DNA from: an uncultured Prevotellaceae bacterium
GTDB lineage: Bacteria; Bacteroidota; Bacteroidia; Bacteroidales; Bacteroidaceae
Direction: 5' to 3'
Assembly (NCBI GenBank): GCA_902782305.1
Contig: CACZMV010000021.1
Span: forward strand, 1-46,213
Length of the DNA: 46,213 nucleotides
Shown: one piece after another, positions 1 through 7,508 of the stretch
Layout of the letters: the number at the start of each line of letters is the position of its first letter
Position numbering within the stretch: the first letter of the stretch is position 1
Position numbers and translations under genes: made by a program
Notes under the pieces: model-generated
The model's input: only the letters and a program-made list of their open reading frames with translations
Told to the model about the DNA's origin: nothing
Databases searched by the model: none

Positions 1-118
1 ATTGTTAAAATTATATAATTATATAACGCGTTTATTTTCAGAGATTTACAAACATTTGAATTAGATGGAAATCGATAGGATTTAACGCTTTGTTGTCCGG
101 GTACCCCAACAAGAAAAA

Positions 119-154
119 CGCTCAATTGTTGATTTCAACAACTGAGCGCTTTTT
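119..154. terminator. Intrinsic terminator, probably bidirectional
   Basis: A 13-bp stem (119-131 with 136-148, one mismatch) closes a 4-nt ATTT loop and is followed by CTTTTT on the plus strand. A run of A just before the stem gives a U-tract on the minus strand as well. No intact gene lies immediately on either side. It may have served a gene left of the window or the decayed material at 173-598. Positions 1-118 are AT-rich and hold no gene I can support. Confidence 0.75.
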
Positions 155-289
155 CGTTTATTAGGATATTGGTTAAAAATATTCTCTCACCGCAAAGTCA
201 AACTGGTCGATGAATATCTGTTTGAAGGCATACAGATTGTTCTGCTCGTAGAAGAATCGGCTCATTTTGAGCCCAAAAATATCATTTAA

Positions 290-598
290 GGAATCACCTC
301 TGACCACTACACCATCCATTGCACTGCCCGCAAAGACAGCGGTCCGGAGGGTTTCATTATCGTGTTCAACTATGTGGATACCCAGCACTATTGCCAGCTC
401 AACTTCGGCACCAACGGCAACACACAGCATGCCATTGAACAAATCAGCGGCGACAGCAGGACACAGACGACAGTGCGCACCGGCAGCGTAGAGACAGGAA
501 AATGGTATGACGTGAAACTTACCGTAGCCGGCGACAACGTTAAAGCGTGGCTCGATAATGAAATAGTGTTTGACATAATACTCAAAAAAACGCCCTAA
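290..598 (+). pseudogene. C-terminal LamG-like fragment of an arabinofuranosidase-type glycosidase
   Basis: The frame runs open from 290 to the TAA at 596-598 and is closed upstream by a TAA at 287-289. It has no convincing start or ribosome site. The peptide contains SGPEGFIIVFNYVD, then NTQHAIEQ, then ETGKWYDVKL and WLDNEIV. These resemble the concanavalin-A-like domain at the end of Bacteroidetes GH51-type alpha-L-arabinofuranosidases. Only about 100 of several hundred expected residues remain, so I read it as the tail of a deleted gene. The family assignment is from memory of the motif pattern. The stretch 173-290 encodes nothing I recognise, although its minus strand is open to a TAA at 173. 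Confidence 0.6.
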
Positions 599-673
599 AA
601 TTTGATTATTCCCAACTGTGCCATAAAACGATATTTTTTAGGGATTTTTATCTTTTATTTAAAATTATATTTG

Positions 674-681
674 TATCTTTG
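674..681 (+). promoter_or_regulatory. Bacteroidetes -7 box upstream of the first lipoprotein
   Basis: TATCTTTG matches the TAnnTTTG -7 element and lies 39 bp before the ATG at 721. No clean TTTG stands 19-21 bp upstream, only T-rich sequence, so the -33 element is weak or divergent. Confidence 0.5.
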
Positions 682-720
682 CGGAGAATTTCTATGGTAA
701 AAGTTATAATGTAAGAAGAT

Positions 721-2739
721 ATGAAAATAATGAATACAAGACCGCTTTCTGCGATTCCTTCCAAAATGGTGTATATCCTGCTGATGCTGACAGCAATGCT
801 GACAGCCTGTGTGGCTAACGACGACAACGCCGCAGCGGATGAAGATGCTGGCGTGATATACGTGCAGCCGGAGGCCGAGCCCACCACCGATGCCATGAGC
901 GTGACGGTGGACGGACTGACCTATGTCTTCGACGGCGGCTATCAGGGCGACGGCAAGGCACTGGTGGCCCGCGTGGGCAACCGTGCTGCGAGTCTGGTCT
1001 TAGAATCGGACAAGCCCAACGAGGAGGTGGAGAACATCATCCTGCACAACGGCAACATCGGCAAACTGACGGATGCGGAATGTGCCGCCCTGATAGTGGT
1101 GCTGGCCAAGGGCGGCTCGATAGCCATCGCCGAACCCACCATCGACCAGCTGCAGGTGCTGGTGAACCGGCTGCGGAGCGTGATCAATGGATTTGTGGAG
1201 GGCGAAAACACCGTCTTGGCCCAACACATTGTGCAGATGCTGAACACGGAGACGCTTAACCGCATCGTGATGTGGACGGCGGAGGACTTCGACTTCTCCG
1301 TCTATCTGGACGAGAATGGCAGGGGCGACTATCTGTCGCTGGCCATCTTCCGAGGGAATGATACCTATCTGGCCTATCGAGCATCGGAAGAGCTGACCGA
1401 CTACCAGTATGGACAGAAAGCCGACAGGGCAGCCGAGTGGTTGAACACCAAGGAGGACGAGGCCAGCCAGCAGGCCGCCCGTTGGGAGGTCGCCCGCATG
1501 ATGGCTCATCGCGCCGGAGGAACTGCAGAGCAGTATGTGGACAAGATTTCCGACGCGCAAGAAACCGGTTTCGAGGGGAGCATGAAGTTAGACGGTCCGC
1601 AGGGCTACTCGCGAAACCATCGCTATGAAGTGACAGACAAGATATGGACGGCCTATTCGAAGGAGAAGAAGTGTGACGTCTACTGCGTGACGTCGTCGTT
1701 GACAGTCTACAACCAGGACCTGAACTGCGGTCCCAGTGGCGAACGAGAATGGTATGATGGCAGGGGCTGGCAGCCCTGGGAGAATCTTAATGCGACATTG
1801 AAGAAACGCGGTGTGTACGGCCCCTATATGAGGCAGATATACACGCGGTGCGAACTGGAGGATGCTGGCAATAGGGTGAAGATAGAGAACTATGCCCCGA
1901 TGAACAGCACCAGCGGCGGTCAGAACGTCACCACTGGCTTTACCTTCCAGTTGGGGCCCAACGCCTCGGTGAGTGCCAGTGGACCGATGGCGGGCGCGTC
2001 GGCCGGCATGTCGTGGAGCCGTACCGTCAGCAAGTTTGATGCCGACTTGGCGATGACGGCCTCACCCTCGCCCGACGGAGTGGCGGAGTGGAGGTACACT
2101 GGCCCCAGCGCGCAATCGTACTGGGCCTTGTTTAGGAATGAGGCACACGATATAGCCCGGCACATACAGACGAACCCTTGCACCGTGGAGCAGGCATGGG
2201 TGTGGACGGTGCCCAACAGCAGCTCGAAGACGGTGGCCTTTTTTCACGTATTCCATTTAACAGACGAGTGGATGACCTATGACCTTAGCAAGATTTTTGC
2301 GACCACTCCGCATCACATCCAACCTGCCATTAAGCTTACAAGCAGGTCTACACTCAACTGCCCGCCCCGCTTCATTCAGACGTGGAGCATGAGCGTGAGC
2401 GTGCCAGAGGACGAGAAGGGTGCCGACGTGACGAAGATTAAGAATTACTTGACCGACCAGCTGAAGCAGTACTTCCTGGCATCGTGCGTGTTCTATACCA
2501 GGCGTCCCGACCACAAGAAAGCCTACAACGAGGGCAAGAGCGTCGCCCAGTACGACGAGATAGGCCAGTTTGTGGTGACGGCCAAGAATGCCTTTACCCA
2601 CAACGACAACGTGAAGGAAATCCTGCGCGAAGCTGCACAGGTGGGCGGTATGCCCAAGACGGGCAGCTACACCATTGTATGGCGACAGACCGATGCAGGA
2701 ATCAACAGCGACAAGGAAGAGTTTGTGGTTAACTATTAA
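721..2739 (+). CDS. Large lipoprotein, possible leukocidin-like fold
   Basis: A 672-residue protein with a lipoprotein signal: hydrophobic segment at about residues 16-28, lipobox LTAC with Cys30, then VANDDN. Acidic residues soon after the cysteine suit export to the cell surface in Bacteroidetes. The middle has a Gly/Ser/Ala-rich stretch (about 405-440, with TGFTFQLGPN and GAS-rich segments) framed by Trp/Tyr-rich strands. This arrangement is reminiscent of the stem region of leukocidin/hemolysin-type beta-barrel pore formers, but no enzyme motif is visible and the resemblance is tentative. It is a divergent paralogue of the lipoprotein at 41347-43545: both share a GGxIAxxxP motif near residue 140, the Gly-rich central block, a TWxMxV segment and a similar C-terminal end. 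The following GH43 gene starts 37 bp downstream. Confidence 0.8.
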   Translation: MKIMNTRPLSAIPSKMVYILLMLTAMLTACVANDDNAAADEDAGVIYVQPEAEPTTDAMSVTVDGLTYVFDGGYQGDGKALVARVGNRAASLVLESDKPNEEVENIILHNGNIGKLTDAECAALIVVLAKGGSIAIAEPTIDQLQVLVNRLRSVINGFVEGENTVLAQHIVQMLNTETLNRIVMWTAEDFDFSVYLDENGRGDYLSLAIFRGNDTYLAYRASEELTDYQYGQKADRAAEWLNTKEDEASQQAARWEVARMMAHRAGGTAEQYVDKISDAQETGFEGSMKLDGPQGYSRNHRYEVTDKIWTAYSKEKKCDVYCVTSSLTVYNQDLNCGPSGEREWYDGRGWQPWENLNATLKKRGVYGPYMRQIYTRCELEDAGNRVKIENYAPMNSTSGGQNVTTGFTFQLGPNASVSASGPMAGASAGMSWSRTVSKFDADLAMTASPSPDGVAEWRYTGPSAQSYWALFRNEAHDIARHIQTNPCTVEQAWVWTVPNSSSKTVAFFHVFHLTDEWMTYDLSKIFATTPHHIQPAIKLTSRSTLNCPPRFIQTWSMSVSVPEDEKGADVTKIKNYLTDQLKQYFLASCVFYTRRPDHKKAYNEGKSVAQYDEIGQFVVTAKNAFTHNDNVKEILREAAQVGGMPKTGSYTIVWRQTDAGINSDKEEFVVNY

Positions 2740-2776
2740 GGCAGAGGAAGTGGTAAATCAGGAGAACCGTCTAGAA

Positions 2777-4327
2777 ATGATAAAAAGAGAAATGAAACGA
2801 TTCGTGGCCTGTATCGGTGTTTTGCTGGCAGTGATGCTGTCGGCAGAGGCACAAACGTATGTCAATCCGATACTGGGTGGCGACTATCCCGATCCCACCA
2901 TCATGCGTGAGGGCAAAGACTACTACATGACGCACTCGGCTTTCGACTATCAGCCGGGACTTACGGTGTGGCATAGTCGTGATCTGGTGAACTGGGAACC
3001 GATTAGTTATGCGCTGAAGACGTATCTGGGCAGTGTGTGGGCTCCTGACATCTGCAAACATAAAGACAGGTATTACATTTATTTCACGGTGGCTTCCAGA
3101 CCGCGTTCCAACTATGTGGTGTGGGCCAAGAGTCCGTATGGACCGTGGAGCGACCCCATCAACCTGCAGGTGCAGAACATAGACCCCTGCCATGTGGTGG
3201 GAGAAGACGGTAGCCGATGGTTGTTTATGAGCGGCGGTAAGCGCGTGAAGCTGCGTGACGACGGGCTGTCGATAGTGCCCGGAACGGAGGAAGTGGTGTA
3301 TAAAGGGTGGCCGATACCCGAAGACTGGATAACGGAGGGTATGGCACTGGAAGGTCCGAAGTTGCGCAAGATAGGTAAATACTATTATTATATGAATGCC
3401 GAGGGCGGTACGGCAGGACCTCCAACAAGTCATATGGTGGTGCAGGCCCGTTCAGAGAGCATCAACGGTCCGTGGGTGAATGCCCCCAACAATCCGCTCA
3501 TCCATACGTGGAGCAATGACGAACGCTGGTGGAGCAAGGGGCATGGCTCTATTATCGATACGCCCGACGGACAATGGGTTATCGTATATCACAGTTATGA
3601 GAACGGATTTACCAATCTGGGACGTCAGACGCTGATGGAACCGATATACTTAGGTAAAGACGGATGGTTCCACCGTTATGACACTATCGATGTGGCCAAG
3701 CCCATTCGTGCTCAATGGTTAACGGTTAATGATTCACGGTTAACGGTTAACGGTCCGCTCGACCAAAGGTCGCTTGCAAGGCAAGAACGTTCAAAACGTC
3801 TTTCGGAGTTCCGTCTTGGACTTGAATGGAAGTTCTATAAGGCTTTTAATCCGGAACGGGTAAAGGTGGCGGATGGTGTATTGACGCTCCAGGCTCAAGG
3901 CACCGACCCTGGCACCTCTGCTCCGCTGATGTTCGTGACGGGTGCTCACCGCTATCAGATAGAGGCTGAGATAGAACTGCAGGGCGACGTGACGGCAGGT
4001 CTTGTGCTGTACTACAATAGTCAGTTCTATCAAGGTACAGGGTTCGACCACGAGAAGCGCTACCGCTATCGCAAGGGTGGGGCAACACGCTCGGGAGTGC
4101 ACGCCCAGAAGACTACCCGCTTGTGGCTTCGCCTGCAGAACTACGACAGCATTGTGACGGGATGGTGGAGCGTGGATGGAAAGAACTGGAAGCGCGAAAC
4201 GTGGGGCATGGACTGCTCGGGCTATAACCATAACACCCTTTACGAATTCCAAAGTGTGCTGCCCGGCGTCTTTGCCGCAGGCAACGGACAAGCCGTGTTC
4301 CGAAACTTTAAATATATAAGTGAATAG
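2777..4327 (+). CDS. GH43 family glycoside hydrolase (beta-xylosidase/arabinofuranosidase type), secreted
   Basis: Predicted hydrolase of xylan or arabinan side chains, 516 residues. The ATG at 2777 is chosen because AGGAGA lies 12 bp upstream and it gives a normal signal peptide ending near SAEAQ. The ATG at 2792 is an alternative. Family hallmarks are visible: catalytic base Asp39 in DYPDPT, the pKa-modulating Asp136 in NIDPCH and general acid Glu192 in LEGPK. A C-terminal concanavalin-A-like domain (about 350-516) follows, as in many beta-xylosidases. The linker between the domains (about residues 314-347) is encoded by 7-bp repeats and small palindromes, and looks like an in-frame insertion. 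The phosphatase gene starts 2 bp after the stop, so the two are probably co-translated. The exact substrate cannot be read from sequence. Confidence 0.9.
   Translation: MIKREMKRFVACIGVLLAVMLSAEAQTYVNPILGGDYPDPTIMREGKDYYMTHSAFDYQPGLTVWHSRDLVNWEPISYALKTYLGSVWAPDICKHKDRYYIYFTVASRPRSNYVVWAKSPYGPWSDPINLQVQNIDPCHVVGEDGSRWLFMSGGKRVKLRDDGLSIVPGTEEVVYKGWPIPEDWITEGMALEGPKLRKIGKYYYYMNAEGGTAGPPTSHMVVQARSESINGPWVNAPNNPLIHTWSNDERWWSKGHGSIIDTPDGQWVIVYHSYENGFTNLGRQTLMEPIYLGKDGWFHRYDTIDVAKPIRAQWLTVNDSRLTVNGPLDQRSLARQERSKRLSEFRLGLEWKFYKAFNPERVKVADGVLTLQAQGTDPGTSAPLMFVTGAHRYQIEAEIELQGDVTAGLVLYYNSQFYQGTGFDHEKRYRYRKGGATRSGVHAQKTTRLWLRLQNYDSIVTGWWSVDGKNWKRETWGMDCSGYNHNTLYEFQSVLPGVFAAGNGQAVFRNFKYISE
3717..3816 (+). 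repeat. In-frame composite of phased heptamers and mini-palindromes
   Basis: Positions 3717-3758 are six exactly phased 7-mers: GGTTAAC, GGTTAAT, GATTCAC, GGTTAAC, GGTTAAC, GGTCCGC. They are followed by small inverted repeats: CGACC-AAA-GGTCG (3760-3772), CTTGC-AAG-GCAAG (3773-3785), ACGTT-CAA-AACGT just after, and CGGA-GT-TCCG. The whole stays open in the GH43 frame and encodes the linker between the catalytic and C-terminal domains. Confidence 0.8.
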
Positions 4328-4329
4328 AA

Positions 4330-6063
4330 ATGAGGGAATTCATCAAGTCACATACCAGTCTGACGGTGATCATCATTGCGGCTTTGCTGATAGAGTTGAC
4401 AACGGGATTTATCTATTATAATAGTCAGGATATCATCAAGCGCACGACCGTACGAGTGATGGAGCGCGAGAATATCGCTCTCTACCTGTGTATCCGCAAC
4501 AAATTGACAGAGGTGGAAGTGGTGCTTGATAATATGTCGTGGATAGTTACGGACGACTTGATACAACCGGACTCCCTGACGAGGGAGACCTACCAGATAG
4601 TGGAGAACAATCCGATGATTCTCGGTAGCAGTATTGCTTGTATACCGAACTTGTTCCCACAGCGTGGGCGCTTGTTCGAACCTTATTCTATCCGCAGATC
4701 GGACGGCACGATAGAAACGATGCAGTTGGGAGGACTTGACCATGACTATACCAAGTCTGAGTTCTTCACTGTGCCATTGGCTACGGGGAAAAGCCACTGG
4801 ACAGAGCCCTACCATGATCATGAAGGTGCCAAGGCACGTATTACGACTTATAGTGCTCCGGTTCGTAACAGTAAAGGTGAGATTGTGGCTGTTGTAGAAG
4901 CCGACCTCTCGCTCGAGTGGCTGGAGGATGTGGTTAATGAGAAGAAAATGTACAAATCGAATCAGCGTTTCCTTGTAACAGGTAAATACAACTTGCTTGC
5001 AGGCGAGGATAATGAGCTGTTGAAGATGTCGCTCGAATATCTGAAAAAAGATGAAGACCAGAGTGGCTACGTGACTATGAAGGACGAACACGGCCATGAG
5101 AAGTTGCTGTTCTATAACCCTGTTGGTGGTAAGACAGACTGGATAGTGCTCAACGTCTTGGACGAAAACGAAATATTTGAGGAGTTGAGTCGGGTACGAA
5201 CGAAGCTTTTGCTGATGGTCATAGCGGGCTTGTTGCTGATAGGTTTTATCGTATGGCGTTCGAAGCGAAATTTGGAGCGTCTGCGTCAGGTCAATGAAGA
5301 GAAGGAGCGCATCAGTTCGGAATTGCGTGTGGCTAGTCAGATACAGCAGAGCATGCTGCCCAAAAACTATCTGAAACAGGACAATCTGGAAATCATCGGG
5401 TCGCTGGTGCCTGCTCGCGAGGTGGGAGGTGACTTGTTCGACTATTTCATCCGCGACGAGAAATTGTTCTTCTGTATTGGCGATGTCAGCGGCAAGGGAA
5501 CTCCAGCAGCCATGCTGATGGCAGGAATCCATTCACTTTTCCGTGCTTTCTCTGCACACGAGAACAATCCTGCCCATATCATGCATCTTATCAATGAGTC
5601 GGCTTGCCAAGGTAATGAAACCAATATGTTTGTTACGCTGTTCATTGGCGTGTTAGACCTGCCTTCTGGAAATCTGCTCTATTGTGATGCTGGTCATGAT
5701 AAACCGATTCATTTACAATTTGACAATTTACAATTTACGGTTTCTCCGCTCAACTGTAATCCGCACCTGCCCGTCGGTCTGTTTGATGATGTAAAATATA
5801 ATGCACAGGAAACCACGCTGCCTGCTGGTAGCACGCTGTTCCTTTATACTGACGGATTGACAGAAGCCATGAACGCTGAGCGAAAGCTGTTTAGATTGGA
5901 GCGCGTAAATGACGTACTGAAGCATTGCATCGAGACACGACAGAGTCCTAAGGACATCCTTGATACGATGACCAATGAAGTTCACCGCTTTGTAAAGGAT
6001 GCCCCACAGAGTGACGACCTGACAATGCTGATTATCCGTTATGACGCCTATCTAGGGCGTTGA
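4330..6063 (+). CDS. Membrane-anchored SpoIIE/RsbU-type PP2C phosphatase with extracytoplasmic sensor
   Basis: A 577-residue inner-membrane protein. A transmembrane helix at about 9-31 precedes a periplasmic region of about 260 residues resembling a Cache sensor (it contains RITTYSAPVRNSKGEIVAVV). A second helix at about 293-313 and a short coiled coil lead into the phosphatase domain. PP2C metal ligands are visible: Asp368 in GGDLFD, Asp385 in GDVSGKG and Asp562/563 in SDDLT. Such enzymes dephosphorylate anti-anti-sigma (STAS) proteins in partner-switching pathways, but no STAS or anti-sigma gene is in the window. The start lies 2 bp after the GH43 stop. Residues about 461-470 are encoded by ATTTACA-type repeats in a loop after the DAGH motif. 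The 3' end overlaps the convergent gene by 16 bp. Confidence 0.9.
   Translation: MREFIKSHTSLTVIIIAALLIELTTGFIYYNSQDIIKRTTVRVMERENIALYLCIRNKLTEVEVVLDNMSWIVTDDLIQPDSLTRETYQIVENNPMILGSSIACIPNLFPQRGRLFEPYSIRRSDGTIETMQLGGLDHDYTKSEFFTVPLATGKSHWTEPYHDHEGAKARITTYSAPVRNSKGEIVAVVEADLSLEWLEDVVNEKKMYKSNQRFLVTGKYNLLAGEDNELLKMSLEYLKKDEDQSGYVTMKDEHGHEKLLFYNPVGGKTDWIVLNVLDENEIFEELSRVRTKLLLMVIAGLLLIGFIVWRSKRNLERLRQVNEEKERISSELRVASQIQQSMLPKNYLKQDNLEIIGSLVPAREVGGDLFDYFIRDEKLFFCIGDVSGKGTPAAMLMAGIHSLFRAFSAHENNPAHIMHLINESACQGNETNMFVTLFIGVLDLPSGNLLYCDAGHDKPIHLQFDNLQFTVSPLNCNPHLPVGLFDDVKYNAQETTLPAGSTLFLYTDGLTEAMNAERKLFRLERVNDVLKHCIETRQSPKDILDTMTNEVHRFVKDAPQSDDLTMLIIRYDAYLGR
5711..5739 (+). repeat. Phased ATTTACA repeats inside the phosphatase gene
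   Basis: The units are ATTTACA, ATTTGACA, ATTTACA and ATTTACG. They remain in frame and encode part of a PP2C surface loop. The same A/T-rich repeat type occurs inside the GH31 gene and between tolC and hlyD. Confidence 0.7.
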
Positions 6064-6866
6064 ACAGGACGGGGCATGTTGCCTGGCTGGGGAGCCTGAG
6101 GACGAGAATTGTTGAAATGAAGGGGATTGTCGCGGTCACCCCAGACGAATGCTTTCAGGAGGCTGCCTACAGGAAGTTCAAGCTTAGAATTGCCTATCTT
6201 GATATAGGGATTGACAATGGGCTCGGTGGTCCATTGGCCTGTCATGGGGTTCTGGAAGCGCTGGACGCCAAGCTTGGTGCCAAAGACGCTGCTGAAACGG
6301 ATGTCAGCATAACCTCCATAGTTGGTGGTGCTGACATAAGGATAGTAAGCAGGACCAAGGATGGGGTTGGTGGCATAGTATTGTCCGAAGGCATGGAGGG
6401 AGACAGCATTGCTGAGCTGATAGGCTACAGCACCTCCCACACCGTATTGCGTGGTAAGGTCGTGTTGCCAGGGCATCCAGTATTTATTGGCCATCACGGA
6501 AGCAGAGAACTGAAAACGTCCCATCTGCTGGCGAAGGGCTATCTGGCCTGACGCGATGTCCATCAGTCCGGTATAGTGTTGGGTGGTACCTATAAAAGAT
6601 AAAGGACCGAGAAGAACGCCTCCTGCCACGGAGGGCATAGAGATGTCCAGGGGCTTGCTGTAATCGACCACTGGGGTGGTGAGCGAAGGACCCATGGCGG
6701 GAAGATGGAAGGTGGAAGGATTGGCTTGCAGCGTCTTGTCAAGCAAGGTGGGGTCGGCATATCTTGTATTGTCTGATATGCCAGGTTCTGTCTCCGTCTG
6801 AGCAATGAGCGACAGGGGCAGTAGGGCGAGGAATAGTCCTGTCAGTCTGAGGAGTCTCATATACAA
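6048..6866 (-). CDS. Predicted outer-membrane or periplasmic beta-rich protein of unknown function
   Basis: A 272-residue protein with an N-terminal signal peptide (cleavage near LIAQ-TETE). Alternating hydrophobic/polar strands with many aromatic and glycine residues suggest a small beta-barrel; examples are FQFSASVMANKYW and GGYADIRFSSVFGTKLG. The C-terminus is Pro/Arg/Gln-rich, which is unusual for a barrel that normally ends in an aromatic residue. I do not recognise the family. The start is 1 bp from the stop of the polysaccharide deacetylase gene, so the two are likely co-translated. The last 16 bp overlap the convergent phosphatase gene, and no terminator is visible between them. Confidence 0.75.
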   Translation of the reverse strand: MYMRLLRLTGLFLALLPLSLIAQTETEPGISDNTRYADPTLLDKTLQANPSTFHLPAMGPSLTTPVVDYSKPLDISMPSVAGGVLLGPLSFIGTTQHYTGLMDIASGQIALRQQMGRFQFSASVMANKYWMPWQHDLTTQYGVGGAVAYQLSNAVSLHAFGQYYATNPILGPAYYPYVSTTNYGGYADIRFSSVFGTKLGVQRFQNPMTGQWTTEPIVNPYIKIGNSKLELPVGSLLKAFVWGDRDNPLHFNNSRPQAPQPGNMPRPVQRPR

Positions 6867-6867
6867 A

Positions 6868-7479
6868 CTATTCGAAAATCTTGAATTGGTAGCCTTGCTG
6901 CTGAAGCCATTCGATGGCCTGAGGTAGCGCTGTCTTTAGCTTGTCAATGCTTTTCAGTGAATCGTGGAAAGTAATGATGGAGCCATTGCGCGTGTAGTGT
7001 TTTACATTGTAGAGCACATTGGCTGCTGACATCCATTTGGAATAGTCGCGGGTGACCACGTCCCACATAACTATTTTAAACTTCCTCGAGAGCCACGCAT
7101 ATTGGCTGAGGCGCATCCAGCCGTGGGGTGGACGTACCAGATTGGTATGGAGATAGGCATTGGCCTTCTCTACATTATAGCTGTAGTCGCGGATGGAGTA
7201 ACGGATGCCACTGATGTGGTTGTGGGTGTGGTTGCCAATGCGATGGCCCTCGCTGACCACTCGCTCGTAGAGCTCAGGGTATTTGCGCACATTGTCGCCC
7301 ACCATGAAGAAGGTGGCCTTGATATGGTATTTGGCCAGTATGTCAAGCACATAGGGTGTGGCCTCGGGTATGGGACCGTCGTCGAAGGTCAGATAGACGG
7401 CCTTCTCGTGACGGTCCATGCGCCAAAGTGCCTTAGGATATAACCAGCGCAGCCAGATAGAGGGTTGCTCGATGATCAT
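6868..7479 (-). CDS. Polysaccharide deacetylase (NodB homology, CE4) family protein
   Basis: A 203-residue protein built almost entirely of a NodB domain, which removes N- or O-acetyl groups from polysaccharides or peptidoglycan. Motif 1 is TFDDGP (Asp33 and Asp34) and motif 2 is NHTHNH with metal-ligand His84 and His88. RPPHG serves as motif 3, and IITFHD near the C-terminus as the late His motif. No signal peptide is evident, so it may be cytoplasmic or use an uncleaved N-terminus. It lies 29 bp after the DUF2723 glycosyltransferase and 1 bp before the outer-membrane-type protein, which suggests a shared envelope-glycan role. The substrate is unknown. Confidence 0.9.
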   Translation of the reverse strand: MIIEQPSIWLRWLYPKALWRMDRHEKAVYLTFDDGPIPEATPYVLDILAKYHIKATFFMVGDNVRKYPELYERVVSEGHRIGNHTHNHISGIRYSIRDYSYNVEKANAYLHTNLVRPPHGWMRLSQYAWLSRKFKIVMWDVVTRDYSKWMSAANVLYNVKHYTRNGSIITFHDSLKSIDKLKTALPQAIEWLQQQGYQFKIFE

Positions 7480-7508
7480 GGTGCTTGACTTCTTCTTACT
7501 GGTTGTTG

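Noticed and set aside
11-26. Perfect 16-bp palindrome TTATATAATTATATAA
   Set aside because: It consists only of A and T in an AT-rich spacer, where such palindromes arise by chance. No gene or promoter is positioned to use it.
173-289. Possible C-terminal fragment of a minus-strand gene ending at 173 before the terminator
   Set aside because: The reading frame is open and AT-rich and the terminator position fits, but the peptide resembles nothing I know and continues as antisense of the glycosidase fragment, so a gene cannot be supported.
4348-5532. 394-codon open frame opposite the SpoIIE-type phosphatase
   Set aside because: The sense protein has all PP2C metal motifs. The antisense product is low in recognisable features and has no promoter or ribosome site.
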